Of a stretch of DNA of 35,242 nt, positions 8,543 to 15,518 are shown piece by piece. The notes beneath the pieces are model-generated. The model had not been told where the DNA came from. It did not search any database and saw nothing but the letters and a program-made list of their open reading frames with translations. The stretch is from Pseudomonadota bacterium. Lineage in GTDB: Bacteria; Myxococcota; Myxococcia; Myxococcales; Myxococcaceae. Position 1 is the stretch's first letter, and each line of letters starts with the position of its first letter. The position numbers were made by a program, and so were the translations under genes. Location of the stretch: the NCBI GenBank assembly GCA_023426545.1, contig JAFAAN010000113.1:1-35242 (forward strand), in the 5' to 3' direction.

Positions 8543-9562
8543 ATGCGTCCTCACCGTCCCCGCCTCGCCCTCGGGCTCCTGCTCGCCAGCGCCACGGCGT
8601 GCTCGTCCTCGAACACTTCGCGCGCGGCCGAGCAGGACGCCGGCATCATCGCCCCGGCGAAAGGGGAGCCCACGGTCCCAGAGCGCACGGCCTGCACCGG
8701 CCTCACCGCCGGGCCCGGCACCCATGACTGGACGGTGGAGCACGACGGGCGCACGCGTCACTACCGCGTCCACGTGCCCGCGGGCTACGACGCCACCCGG
8801 CCCACCGCCGCCGTGCTGGCATTCCACGGCTTCGGCTCCAATGAGCTGGAGATGGAGGGGCTGACGGGCCTCTCCACCCTGGCCGATGCGGAGGGCTTCC
8901 TCGCGGTGTATCCCCGGGGGCTCAGCGCCTCGGACATCTCCGGCCGGGGGAGTGACGGCACCAGCCGGGGCTGGAACGCGGGCGGGTGCTGCGGGCCCTC
9001 CCGGTCCGCCAAGGTGGACGACGTGGGCTTCGTGGACGCCGTGCTGGCGGACCTGGATACGCGCGTGTGCGTGGACACGCGCCGCACCTTCGCCACCGGC
9101 TTCTCGAACGGCGGCTTCTTCTCGTACCGGCTGGCCTGTGAGCGCGCGAGCCGCTTCGCCGCCGTCGCCCCGGTGGCGGGCATGGAGGGCGTCAGCACCT
9201 GCACCCCGTCGCGCCCCGTCCCCGTGCTGCACATCCACGGCACGGGCGACTCCGTCATCCGCTACGACGGCGGCGACAACCTGGGCCTCTTCGGCGGCGC
9301 CTACCCGTCCGCGGAGGCGTCCGTGCGGCGCTGGGCCGAGCGGAATGGCTGCGTGGGCCCCACCGTGGAGACGTACCAGCAGGGCGACAGCGCCTGCACC
9401 GCCGCCACCGACTGCACGCCGCGAACGGCCACCGCCTCGCTGTGTACCGTGCAGGGCGGCCTGCATGCGTGGCCCGGCTTCACGGACTTCAACCAGGGCA
9501 CGCCCCACCTGGACGCCACGCGCGAGGCGTGGATGTTCTTCAAGGCCCGCCCCCGGCCCTAG
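8543..9562 (+). CDS. PHB depolymerase/feruloyl esterase-like lipoprotein (LpqC/COG3509 type)
   Basis: Secreted alpha/beta-hydrolase of 339 residues. A signal peptide ends in a lipobox-like SATAC with Cys20, so it is probably lipid-anchored; the -3 residue is Ala rather than Leu, so processing is less sure. The oxyanion region is AFHGFGSN (93-100). The nucleophile elbow is GFSNGG with Ser188, the acid is likely Asp236 in HGTGDSVI, and the base His308 in GLHAWPG. Eleven Cys residues, including the Cys-Cys pair at 149-150, suggest disulfides. Family members cleave polyhydroxybutyrate, feruloyl or other polymer esters; which applies here is unknown. The deacetylase gene starts 28 bp downstream on the same strand, so the two may form a small degradative operon. 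Confidence 0.87.
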   Translation: MRPHRPRLALGLLLASATACSSSNTSRAAEQDAGIIAPAKGEPTVPERTACTGLTAGPGTHDWTVEHDGRTRHYRVHVPAGYDATRPTAAVLAFHGFGSNELEMEGLTGLSTLADAEGFLAVYPRGLSASDISGRGSDGTSRGWNAGGCCGPSRSAKVDDVGFVDAVLADLDTRVCVDTRRTFATGFSNGGFFSYRLACERASRFAAVAPVAGMEGVSTCTPSRPVPVLHIHGTGDSVIRYDGGDNLGLFGGAYPSAEASVRRWAERNGCVGPTVETYQQGDSACTAATDCTPRTATASLCTVQGGLHAWPGFTDFNQGTPHLDATREAWMFFKARPRP

Positions 9563-9590
9563 GCCCCAGCCTCGCGAGGAGCGCACCGAC

Positions 9591-10340
9591 ATGACCTCCC
9601 CCGCCCTCATCATCAACGCCGATGACCTGGGCTACGACCCGGCCGTCACCCGCGGCATCCTCCGCGCCATGCGCGAGGGCGTCGTCTCCTCGGCCACCTT
9701 CATGGTGAACACGCCCTGGTCCGAGGCCGCCGCGCGCGAGTCCCGGGGGCTCGCCATCGGCCTGCACCTCAACCTCGCCCGGGGAGCGCCCGTGTGGAGC
9801 GGCTTCCCGCGCGCGCTGCTCGGCGAGGACGGCGGCTTCGTGGAGGCCCGCGCGAGCAGCCTCCCCGCGGACGTGGTGGAAGCGGAGACCTTCGCCCAGC
9901 TCGCGCGGCTCGCGGGCCTGCTGGGCCAGCCCGCCACGCACGTGGACGTACACAAGCACCTGCACCTGCATGCGGGCGTGCTGGAGGGACTGACCCGGGC
10001 CGCACGAAGCGTGGGCGCGCCGGTGCGCTCCATCCACCCGGAGATGCGGCGCGCACTGGCGTCCCACGGCGTCGCCACCAACGCGCACTTCCTGGGCGAC
10101 GCGGGCGCGGAGCCCTACTGGACGTTGGAGCGCTTCGAGTCCCAGCTCGCCGCCCTGCCCCGCGACGGCGTCATCGAGCTGATGTGCCACCCGGGCTACC
10201 GGCCGGAGACGCTGAAGAGCGGCTACGCGGCCCAGCGGGAGGTGGAGCTGGAGACCTTCCTCCACCCTCGCGCCCGCGAGGCCCTGGCGCGCGCGGGCGT
10301 CGTCCCCACCGACTTCCGCGTCCTCACGAACGGGAGCTGA
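9591..10340 (+). CDS. YdjC/ChbG-family carbohydrate deacetylase
   Basis: A 249-residue metal-dependent deacetylase of the YdjC/ChbG/HpnK family, which removes acetyl groups from sugars such as chitooligosaccharides or hopanoid head groups. The metal motifs are visible: INADDLGYD (Asp11, Asp12), HVDVHKHLHLH in the middle, and MCHPGYRP near residue 200. The start ATG 9591 has GAGGAG about 9 nt upstream. There is no signal peptide, so it is cytoplasmic and would act on imported or internal sugars. The C-terminus overlaps the end of the convergent histidine kinase by 17 nt. ChbG and HpnK roles cannot be told apart here; no hopanoid gene is nearby. Confidence 0.87.
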   Translation: MTSPALIINADDLGYDPAVTRGILRAMREGVVSSATFMVNTPWSEAAARESRGLAIGLHLNLARGAPVWSGFPRALLGEDGGFVEARASSLPADVVEAETFAQLARLAGLLGQPATHVDVHKHLHLHAGVLEGLTRAARSVGAPVRSIHPEMRRALASHGVATNAHFLGDAGAEPYWTLERFESQLAALPRDGVIELMCHPGYRPETLKSGYAAQREVELETFLHPRAREALARAGVVPTDFRVLTNGS

Positions 10341-12222
10341 GCAGGTCGAACGGCCCCTCCCCCGGAGCACGCCGCTCCACGGAGAGGACGTTGCGCACCC
10401 GCGCCAGCAGCTCCTCCGGACGGTACGGGCGCGTGCACAGCGACGTGCCCTCCTGGGCCCACCAGGGCCGCTCATCGCCGGCCAGCAGGATGGGCACCGG
10501 CCGCGCACGGGGCAGCGTAGCGAAGGTCTCCAGGAAGACGCCCGTCTGCCCCTGCGTCGCGCTGGTGGACAGGACGATGAGGTCCACGGGCAGGTGGGTG
10601 GCGCGCCGCAGCGCCTCGGCGCCGTCGCGCGCGGTGAGCACCTCGAACCCCTCCGCGAGCAGCACCCGCTCCGCCGCGGCCTCCTGGGCCCGGTCCTCGT
10701 CCAGGAGCAGCAGCCGGTGCGGCAGGCGCTTCACGTCGTGCGGCGCCATACGCGGCAGCCCCACCGTGAAGGTGCTGCCCTGCCCCTCCGCGCTGCACAT
10801 CGCGAGCCCGCCCCCGTGCAGCCGCGCGATGGAGTGGCTGATGAAGAGCCCCAGGCCCAGCCCCCCGAAGTTGCGGTGCGACACGTTGCGCGCCCGGTAG
10901 AAGCGCTGGAACACCCGCGACTGGTCCGCGCCCGGGATGCCGATGCCGTGGTCCTTCACGTGGATGCGCGCCTCGCTGTGGGAGCGCTCCACCGTCACGA
11001 CGATGGGCTCGTCCGAGGCGCTGTACTTGTGGGCGTTCTCCAGCAGGTTCACCAGCACCTGCTCCAGCCGGTCCCGGTCGCCCCGCACCCAGACGCGCTC
11101 GCGGGGCACCTCCACGGAGAAGGGCCGCTCGAAGGCGGCGCGGAAGTGGTCCACCACCTCCGCCACCAGCTGCCCCACCTCCAGCGGCGCCAGGTCCAGC
11201 GCCAGCTTCCCCGCGTCCAGGCGCGACGCGTCCAGCAGGTCATCCACCAGCCCCACCAGCCGGTCCACCTGCCGCTTGGACTTGAGCACCGTGGCCAGCT
11301 CCACCGGCTGGCCCGACGCCAGGCGCCGCTCCATGGTGTAGAGGCCCAGCTTCAACGGGGTGAGCGGCGTCTTCAGCTCGTGGCTGGCGATGGAGATGAA
11401 CTCCTCGCGGACCTGGAGCGCCGCCTTCGCCTCGCGCAGCAGGCGCGCGTTCTCCACCGCCACCGCCAGCTGGTTCGCCGCCGCGCTCCACAAGTCCAGC
11501 TCCCGCACGGAGAAGGACGTCCCCGGCTCCTTGTAGAGCAGCAGCAGCCCCACGGTCCGGCGCGGCGCGCACAGCGGCACCGCGGCGAAGATGGACCCCA
11601 TGGAGTCCCCGTAGCCTCGCTGGATGCCCAGCTGCGCCTGGCGCAGCGCCAGCGCCTGCCGGAACGGGTCCGCCTGCGAGTCGAAGCTCGCCTCGGGCGC
11701 CTCCGAGCCCGCCAGGTCCGACACCGCCACCCGGCGCAGGGCACCGCCCTCCTCCTCGCAGAGGAAGACCTCGGCGCGGCGCACGTGGGCGCAGCGGACC
11801 AGCGCCACCACGGCGGCTGCGCAGACGCTGTCCACCTCCAGCGTCTCGCCCACGGAGCGGGCAATCTCCTGCACGGCCTGCGAGAAGGCCCCCTCGTCGT
11901 CCACGCCCGAGGGCTCCACGACCAGCCAGACGCCCGCCGATTCGCCGGTCGAGGCGGGCTTCACCTGCAACCGGACCTGCCGCAGCGCCCGGGTGATGAC
12001 GTGCCCCGCGTGCGGCGTCCCCTCCTGGATGGCGCGCACCAGCGCGTCCAGGCTCCGGGTCCGCTCCAGCGCATCCCGCAGGTCGCTCCCGGCGTGCAGC
12101 GCCACCCCCGTCTTGTGGGCGAACCCTTCTTCGCACCACTGCACGCGCAGGTCCGGCCCGACGCGCACCAGGGCCAGCGGAAGGCACGAGAATGCATCTT
12201 CGACGTCGGGAGGAAGCGGCAT
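10324..12222 (-). CDS. PAS/GAF sensor histidine kinase with a degenerate C-terminal receiver
   Basis: Cytoplasmic histidine kinase of 632 residues. From the ATG at 12222 the order is a PAS-like region (about 8-105), GAF (about 118-262), HisKA with SHELKTPL (His281), and HATPase_c with NLLENAHKYS, DHGIGIP and GGLGLGLF, all intact. A receiver-like domain (about 502-617) follows, with the acidic cluster DED kept. The phospho-acceptor Asp is replaced by Ser552 (LIVLSTSA) and the conserved Lys by Arg (CTRPYRPEE), so it cannot be phosphorylated in the usual way. No membrane helices are present, so the signal is cytoplasmic. The frame extends to TTG 12279, but a CATAAT -10-like element at 12259-12254 lies between the two starts and favours ATG 12222. 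It is divergent from queF. Confidence 0.92.
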   Translation of the reverse strand: MPLPPDVEDAFSCLPLALVRVGPDLRVQWCEEGFAHKTGVALHAGSDLRDALERTRSLDALVRAIQEGTPHAGHVITRALRQVRLQVKPASTGESAGVWLVVEPSGVDDEGAFSQAVQEIARSVGETLEVDSVCAAAVVALVRCAHVRRAEVFLCEEEGGALRRVAVSDLAGSEAPEASFDSQADPFRQALALRQAQLGIQRGYGDSMGSIFAAVPLCAPRRTVGLLLLYKEPGTSFSVRELDLWSAAANQLAVAVENARLLREAKAALQVREEFISIASHELKTPLTPLKLGLYTMERRLASGQPVELATVLKSKRQVDRLVGLVDDLLDASRLDAGKLALDLAPLEVGQLVAEVVDHFRAAFERPFSVEVPRERVWVRGDRDRLEQVLVNLLENAHKYSASDEPIVVTVERSHSEARIHVKDHGIGIPGADQSRVFQRFYRARNVSHRNFGGLGLGLFISHSIARLHGGGLAMCSAEGQGSTFTVGLPRMAPHDVKRLPHRLLLLDEDRAQEAAAERVLLAEGFEVLTARDGAEALRRATHLPVDLIVLSTSATQGQTGVFLETFATLPRARPVPILLAGDERPWWAQEGTSLCTRPYRPEELLARVRNVLSVERRAPGEGPFDLLSSRS

Positions 12223-12253
12223 GTGCTCGGGCGGTGGGAGGTGACGCCCCTGG

Positions 12254-12259
12254 ATTATG
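12254..12259 (-). promoter_or_regulatory. -10-like element CATAAT upstream of the histidine kinase
   Basis: CATAAT on the minus strand matches TATAAT at five of six positions in a very GC-rich context and sits 31 nt before ATG 12222. This allows a leader of about 25 nt. No good -35 at 16-18 bp was found. Confidence 0.3.
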
Positions 12260-12384
12260 GGCCCCCGCCAGGACGGCAACGGGGGTGCCCCCCGGATTCA
12301 CCCCTGCCGGAGGCCAGCCGCGTTGGCAGGCGGACATCCACAGGAGGGATGACACACGGCGTTGGTGTGGTAGACGACAGCATC

Positions 12385-12747
12385 ATGCCCTCGCAGCCGT
12401 CCAAGGAACTGCAGACCTTCCCCAACCCGGCCCCCGAGCGCGATTACGAAATCGCGTTCGACTGCCCGGAGTTCACCTGCCTCTGCCCGCTCACCGGCCA
12501 GCCGGACTTCGCACGCTTCAAGATTACGTACGTGCCGGACCAGCGCTGCATCGAGCTCAAGAGCCTCAAGCTCTACATGTGGGCCTACCGCAATGAGGGG
12601 GCCTTCCACGAGAAGGTCACCAACACCATCGCGGACGACATCATCAAGGCCATCCAGCCGCGCAAGCTCACCGTGGTGGGCGACTTCTTCGTGCGCGGCG
12701 GCATCGGCACCATCGTCACCGTCACACACGAGAAGCCGAAGTCCTGA
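12385..12747 (+). CDS. queF: NADPH-dependent 7-cyano-7-deazaguanine reductase (QueF, type I)
   Basis: Reduces preQ0 to preQ1 in queuosine biosynthesis. It is a unimodular (YkvM-like) QueF of 120 residues. The catalytic Cys34 is in EFTCLCPLTGQPDFA with Asp41 seven residues later. The QueF motif ELKSLKLY (57-64) and FHE (His75, Glu76) for substrate binding are all intact. The chosen ATG has TAGACG 8 nt upstream. An earlier ATG at 12349 touches an AGGAGGG and would be too close to it. No queC, queD, queE or tgt is within the window, and I recognise no preQ1 riboswitch in the 162-bp divergent region. The stop is 13 bp from the convergent kinase. Confidence 0.95.
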   Translation: MPSQPSKELQTFPNPAPERDYEIAFDCPEFTCLCPLTGQPDFARFKITYVPDQRCIELKSLKLYMWAYRNEGAFHEKVTNTIADDIIKAIQPRKLTVVGDFFVRGGIGTIVTVTHEKPKS

Positions 12748-12760
12748 GCGACGCCAGGGC

Positions 12761-13852
12761 TCAGCGGGTGAGCTGCTCCACCAGCGGCGCCCACTGGGCC
12801 TGGGTGAAGTAGAGGCCCGTGCCCGCCGCCGTCATCAGCGCGATGGCGGCGGCCAGCGCCCACTTCAGCTTGCCACCCTGACGGGCGCGGCCCGTGTCGA
12901 ACACCTCCACCGCGGCGTCCAGCTCGTGCGGCCGCATGAGCTGCTGGGCCTCCGTCTCCGTCAGCTTCTGTCGGTGGCGCAGGAAGGCCACCAGCAGGGC
13001 CGCGTGTGACACCTGCACCTCCTGCGCGAGGAAGACGTCCAGCTCGCGGCGCATGGCGGCGGCGTCGGGGAAGCGGTCCTCCGGCCTCACCTCCATGGCC
13101 CGCTGGATGATGCGGACCAGCGGCGCGGGGACGTTGGGCGCCACCCTGGAGAGCGGCGTGTACTTGCCGTCGCGAATCTTCGCGAAGACCTCGCCCGCCG
13201 TCTTTCCGTGGAAGGGCCGCGCGCCGGAGAGGGCCTCGTAGAGCAGGACGCCGAGCGAGAAGATGTCGGTGCGCCCATCCACCGGCACGCCCGTCACCTG
13301 CTCCGGGGACATGTACGACGGCGTCCCCACCGCCATGCCCTGCTGGGTGAGCGCCTCCATGCCCACGTCCTTGGCGATGCCGAAGTCCATCAGCTTCACC
13401 TCGCCGGACTTGGTGAGCATGACGTTGGCGGGCTTGAGGTCCCGGTGGATGATGTGGCGGAAGTGCGCGTGGTCCAGCGCGCTGGCGATGCGCGCGGCGA
13501 TGACGCCGGTGACGTCGGCCGGCAGCGGGCCTTCCTTGATGAGCGCGTGGAGCGTGGGGCCGTCCACCAGCTCCATCACCATGAAGAGGCTCTCGTTCTT
13601 CTCCACCATGTCATACAGCGTGACGATGTTCTGGTGGCGGAAGGCCGCGAGCGCGAGCGCCTCGCGCCGGAAGCGCGACAGCGTCTCCCGGTCGCGCTGG
13701 CCATCCGGGAGCAGTTCCTTGATGGCGACTTCGCGCTGAAGCATCTCGTGCAGGCCCCGGTACACCAGGGCCATGCCACCACGTCCCAGCTCTCCGAGGA
13801 CACGGTAGGCACCAATCTTCCGATGACGAACGGGCTTCGCAGCAGGAGGCAC
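12761..13852 (-). CDS. Ser/Thr protein kinase with C-terminal membrane anchor
   Basis: Hanks-type kinase of 363 residues from GTG 13852. The catalytic domain begins at IGAYRVLGELGRGGMALVY, with VAIKELL (Lys45), HRDLKPANV (136-144, complete), DFGIAKD (156-162) and GTPSYMSPEQ. One hydrophobic helix (about 330-349) precedes a short tail of about 14 residues, so most of the protein is cytosolic and there is no sensor domain of any size outside. The frame is open to ATG 13933 (390 residues), but that codon overlaps the start region of the divergent lipoprotein. A TAGCCT hexamer sits exactly 7 nt before GTG 13852, with TCGACG 17 bp further up, which favours the shorter form. Confidence in the start is moderate; the family is certain. 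Confidence 0.93.
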   Translation of the reverse strand: MPPAAKPVRHRKIGAYRVLGELGRGGMALVYRGLHEMLQREVAIKELLPDGQRDRETLSRFRREALALAAFRHQNIVTLYDMVEKNESLFMVMELVDGPTLHALIKEGPLPADVTGVIAARIASALDHAHFRHIIHRDLKPANVMLTKSGEVKLMDFGIAKDVGMEALTQQGMAVGTPSYMSPEQVTGVPVDGRTDIFSLGVLLYEALSGARPFHGKTAGEVFAKIRDGKYTPLSRVAPNVPAPLVRIIQRAMEVRPEDRFPDAAAMRRELDVFLAQEVQVSHAALLVAFLRHRQKLTETEAQQLMRPHELDAAVEVFDTGRARQGGKLKWALAAAIALMTAAGTGLYFTQAQWAPLVEQLTR

Positions 13853-13859
13853 GGCGCGC

Positions 13860-13888
13860 AGGCTATCGAAGCGCGCGCACAGCGTCGA
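13860..13888 (-). promoter_or_regulatory. Possible promoter of the second kinase (leaderless)
   Basis: On the minus strand, TCGACG (13888-13883) and TAGCCT (13865-13860) are separated by 17 bp. The -10 ends 7 nt before GTG 13852. Confidence 0.35.
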
Positions 13889-13949
13889 TGGGGAGCGTGG
13901 CCGCTCGCCGCCATGCGGGGTCGGAAAAAACATGTCCTGGCCCCGCCTG

Positions 13950-14153
13950 ATGAAAGCCCGCTTCCTCCTCCCCGTTCTCGCGCTCTTCACCTTCAGTGGC
14001 TGCATCAGCCACCACCACCACGAGACGCGTCCGCTCAAGTCGAAGAAGTCCAAACGCAGCAGCAAGCACTGCCACCCGAGCCAGTACTGGGACGGCACCG
14101 AGTGCAAGCACAAGGGCAAGGGCAAGGGCGCCCGCAAGCACGACGGGAGGTGA
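13950..14153 (+). CDS. Small His/Lys-rich lipoprotein
   Basis: A 67-residue predicted lipoprotein. The N-terminus MKARFLLPVLALFTFSGC is a lipoprotein signal with Cys18, although the -3 residue is Phe. It is followed by HHHH (21-24), a basic stretch (KSKKSKRSSKHC), a CHPSQYWDGTEC segment whose two Cys could form a disulfide, and a tail of repeated Lys-Gly pairs. The charge and His content suggest surface binding of metal, nucleic acid or polyanion; this is inference. ATG 13932 is an in-frame alternative giving 73 residues. The gene is divergent from the kinase, and its promoter must lie in or beside the kinase start. I do not recognise a family. Confidence 0.65.
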   Translation: MKARFLLPVLALFTFSGCISHHHHETRPLKSKKSKRSSKHCHPSQYWDGTECKHKGKGKGARKHDGR

Positions 14154-14155
14154 CG

Positions 14156-14232
14156 GCCCACCACCCCGGGAGGGTGCCCGCATCACGGTGAGGCCGTCCC
14201 GTGGACGCGCCGGGAACGGTAGGGTGGTGGGC
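14156..14232. repeat. 11-bp perfect inverted repeat spanning the gap before the PLD gene
   Basis: GCCCACCACCC (14156-14166) is the exact reverse complement of GGGTGGTGGGC (14222-14232), with 55 nt between. The right arm covers the purine-rich region just before ATG 14237, so pairing in RNA would hide the ribosome entry region. It could instead mark the end of the lipoprotein transcript. Confidence 0.45.
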
Positions 14233-14236
14233 GCCC

Positions 14237-15370
14237 ATGCGCGCCGAAGCCTCACTGCCGCGGTTGAACGCCCCCGCGGACTTCCTCCCGCCGGATGAAG
14301 CCCGCGCGGAGCGGTTCACCCTGCTGGACGGCGGCACGGAGGCCTACCCGCGGATGCTGGAGGCCATCGCCTCCGCGAAGGTCCGGGTGCACCTGGAGGT
14401 CTACACCTTCGAGCGGGACGCCATTGGCGCGCAGTTCCTCGACGCGCTGGTGGCCGCGGCACGGCGAGGCGTCGCCGTGAAGGTGGTGGTGGACGGCTGG
14501 GGCAGCATCGGCACCAGCCGCTACCTCACGGAGACGCTGACCGCCGCTGGAGCGAAGGTGCGCGTGTACAACCCGCTCACCTCGCTGTGCACCGGCCGCT
14601 CGTGGCGCAACCACCGGAAGCTCCTCCTGGTCGATGACGCGGTGGCGTTCCTCGGGGGCATCAACATCGGGGATGCCTACGCGGCCCAAGGCGACACGCC
14701 GGGCTGGGCGGACCTGGCGCTGGAGCTGCGGGGAGACATCTGCCGGCAGCTCGGGGCCTCGCTGCATGCCGGCGCCTCCGCGCTGGAGTCGGGCGCGGTG
14801 AAGCTGTTCCTGTCGGGCTTCGGCGGCGGGCACCAGCTGCGCAAGCGGTACCTCCAGGCGATTGACGGCGCGAGGCACGAGGTGGTGCTGGCGCACGCGT
14901 ACTTCCTGCCGGACCCGGGCTTCGTGCGGGCGCTCAAGCGCGCGTCGCGGCGGGGCGTGAAGGTGCGGCTGATGCTGGCCGGGCGCAGTGACGTGATGTT
15001 CGCGCGCGCGGCGACGATGCGGCTGTATCGCGACTTCCTGCGCGCCGGGGTGAGCATCCACGAGTGGACGGCGTCCACGCTGCACGCCAAGGCGGCGCTG
15101 GTGGATGGGACGAAGCTGCTGGTGGGCAGCTTCAACCTGGACCCGCTGTCACTGGTGAACCTGGAGACGCTGGTGGAGGTGGAGGAGCCCTGTGTGGCGG
15201 CGCAGGCCCAGCGGTGGCTGGACAAGCACCTGCGCTGCGCGAGGCGGGTGTTCCTGGAGGACTGCGCGCGCTCGGGGCTCCAGCAGTGGCTGCTGGACAT
15301 CGTGGGGCTCGCCGTCGCGCGCTTCGCGGAGCGGTTCGCCAGCTTCATGGGGCGACGGCGGAAGCGGTAG
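14237..15370 (+). CDS. Phospholipase D superfamily protein, ClsB-like cardiolipin synthase
   Basis: A 377-residue PLD-superfamily enzyme with both HKD motifs intact: His126-x-Lys128-x4-Asp133 in NHRKLLLVDD, and His283-x-Lys285-x4-Asp290 in LHAKAALVDG, followed by GSFNLDPLS. The spacing and the VHLEVYTFERDAIG start match bacterial cardiolipin synthases. It lacks the two N-terminal membrane helices of ClsA and so resembles ClsB (YbhO). The expected reaction is transfer of a phosphatidyl group between phospholipids at the inner membrane. The basic C-terminus (GRRRKR) may help membrane contact. ATG 14237 is preferred; GTG and other codons upstream extend the frame to about 14201 without conserved sequence. 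TAGGGT lies 11 nt before the start. Confidence 0.9.
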   Translation: MRAEASLPRLNAPADFLPPDEARAERFTLLDGGTEAYPRMLEAIASAKVRVHLEVYTFERDAIGAQFLDALVAAARRGVAVKVVVDGWGSIGTSRYLTETLTAAGAKVRVYNPLTSLCTGRSWRNHRKLLLVDDAVAFLGGINIGDAYAAQGDTPGWADLALELRGDICRQLGASLHAGASALESGAVKLFLSGFGGGHQLRKRYLQAIDGARHEVVLAHAYFLPDPGFVRALKRASRRGVKVRLMLAGRSDVMFARAATMRLYRDFLRAGVSIHEWTASTLHAKAALVDGTKLLVGSFNLDPLSLVNLETLVEVEEPCVAAQAQRWLDKHLRCARRVFLEDCARSGLQQWLLDIVGLAVARFAERFASFMGRRRKR

Positions 15371-15381
15371 GCGCCGGGGAG

Positions 15382-15414
15382 GAGGCGCGGCGACGCTGGG
15401 AGCGCCGCTTCCTC
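15382..15414 (+). terminator. Interrupted GC hairpin after the PLD gene
   Basis: GAGG (82-85 of that block) plus GCGGCG (15387-15392) pair with CGCCGC (15403-15408) plus CCTC (15411-15414), with a small internal loop and a ten-base apex. It starts 12 nt after the stop. No T-tract follows. Confidence 0.3.
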
Positions 15415-15518
15415 GCCTAGCGGCCGCTACGCGCGCGTCACATCCGAGGGTGGACTGCCGGTGCGGTTCCCGCTGCACCTGATGACCAGTGCCCGTACAC
15501 TCCCGCCCAGAACCCCTC

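Noticed and set aside
12342..12351. ATG 12349 as queF start with AGGAGGG
   Set aside because: The ribosome-site-like tract touches the ATG, leaving about one base of spacing. The added residues are not family-like, and ATG 12385 has a TAGACG at N8.
10594..12384. Long upstream extension of the queF frame through the histidine kinase region
   Set aside because: The extension is antisense to the kinase and low in complexity; only the last 120 codons carry QueF motifs.
12223..12384. preQ1 riboswitch upstream of queF
   Set aside because: I could not find the short hairpin plus A-rich tail of a preQ1 aptamer; the region is GC-rich and A-poor.
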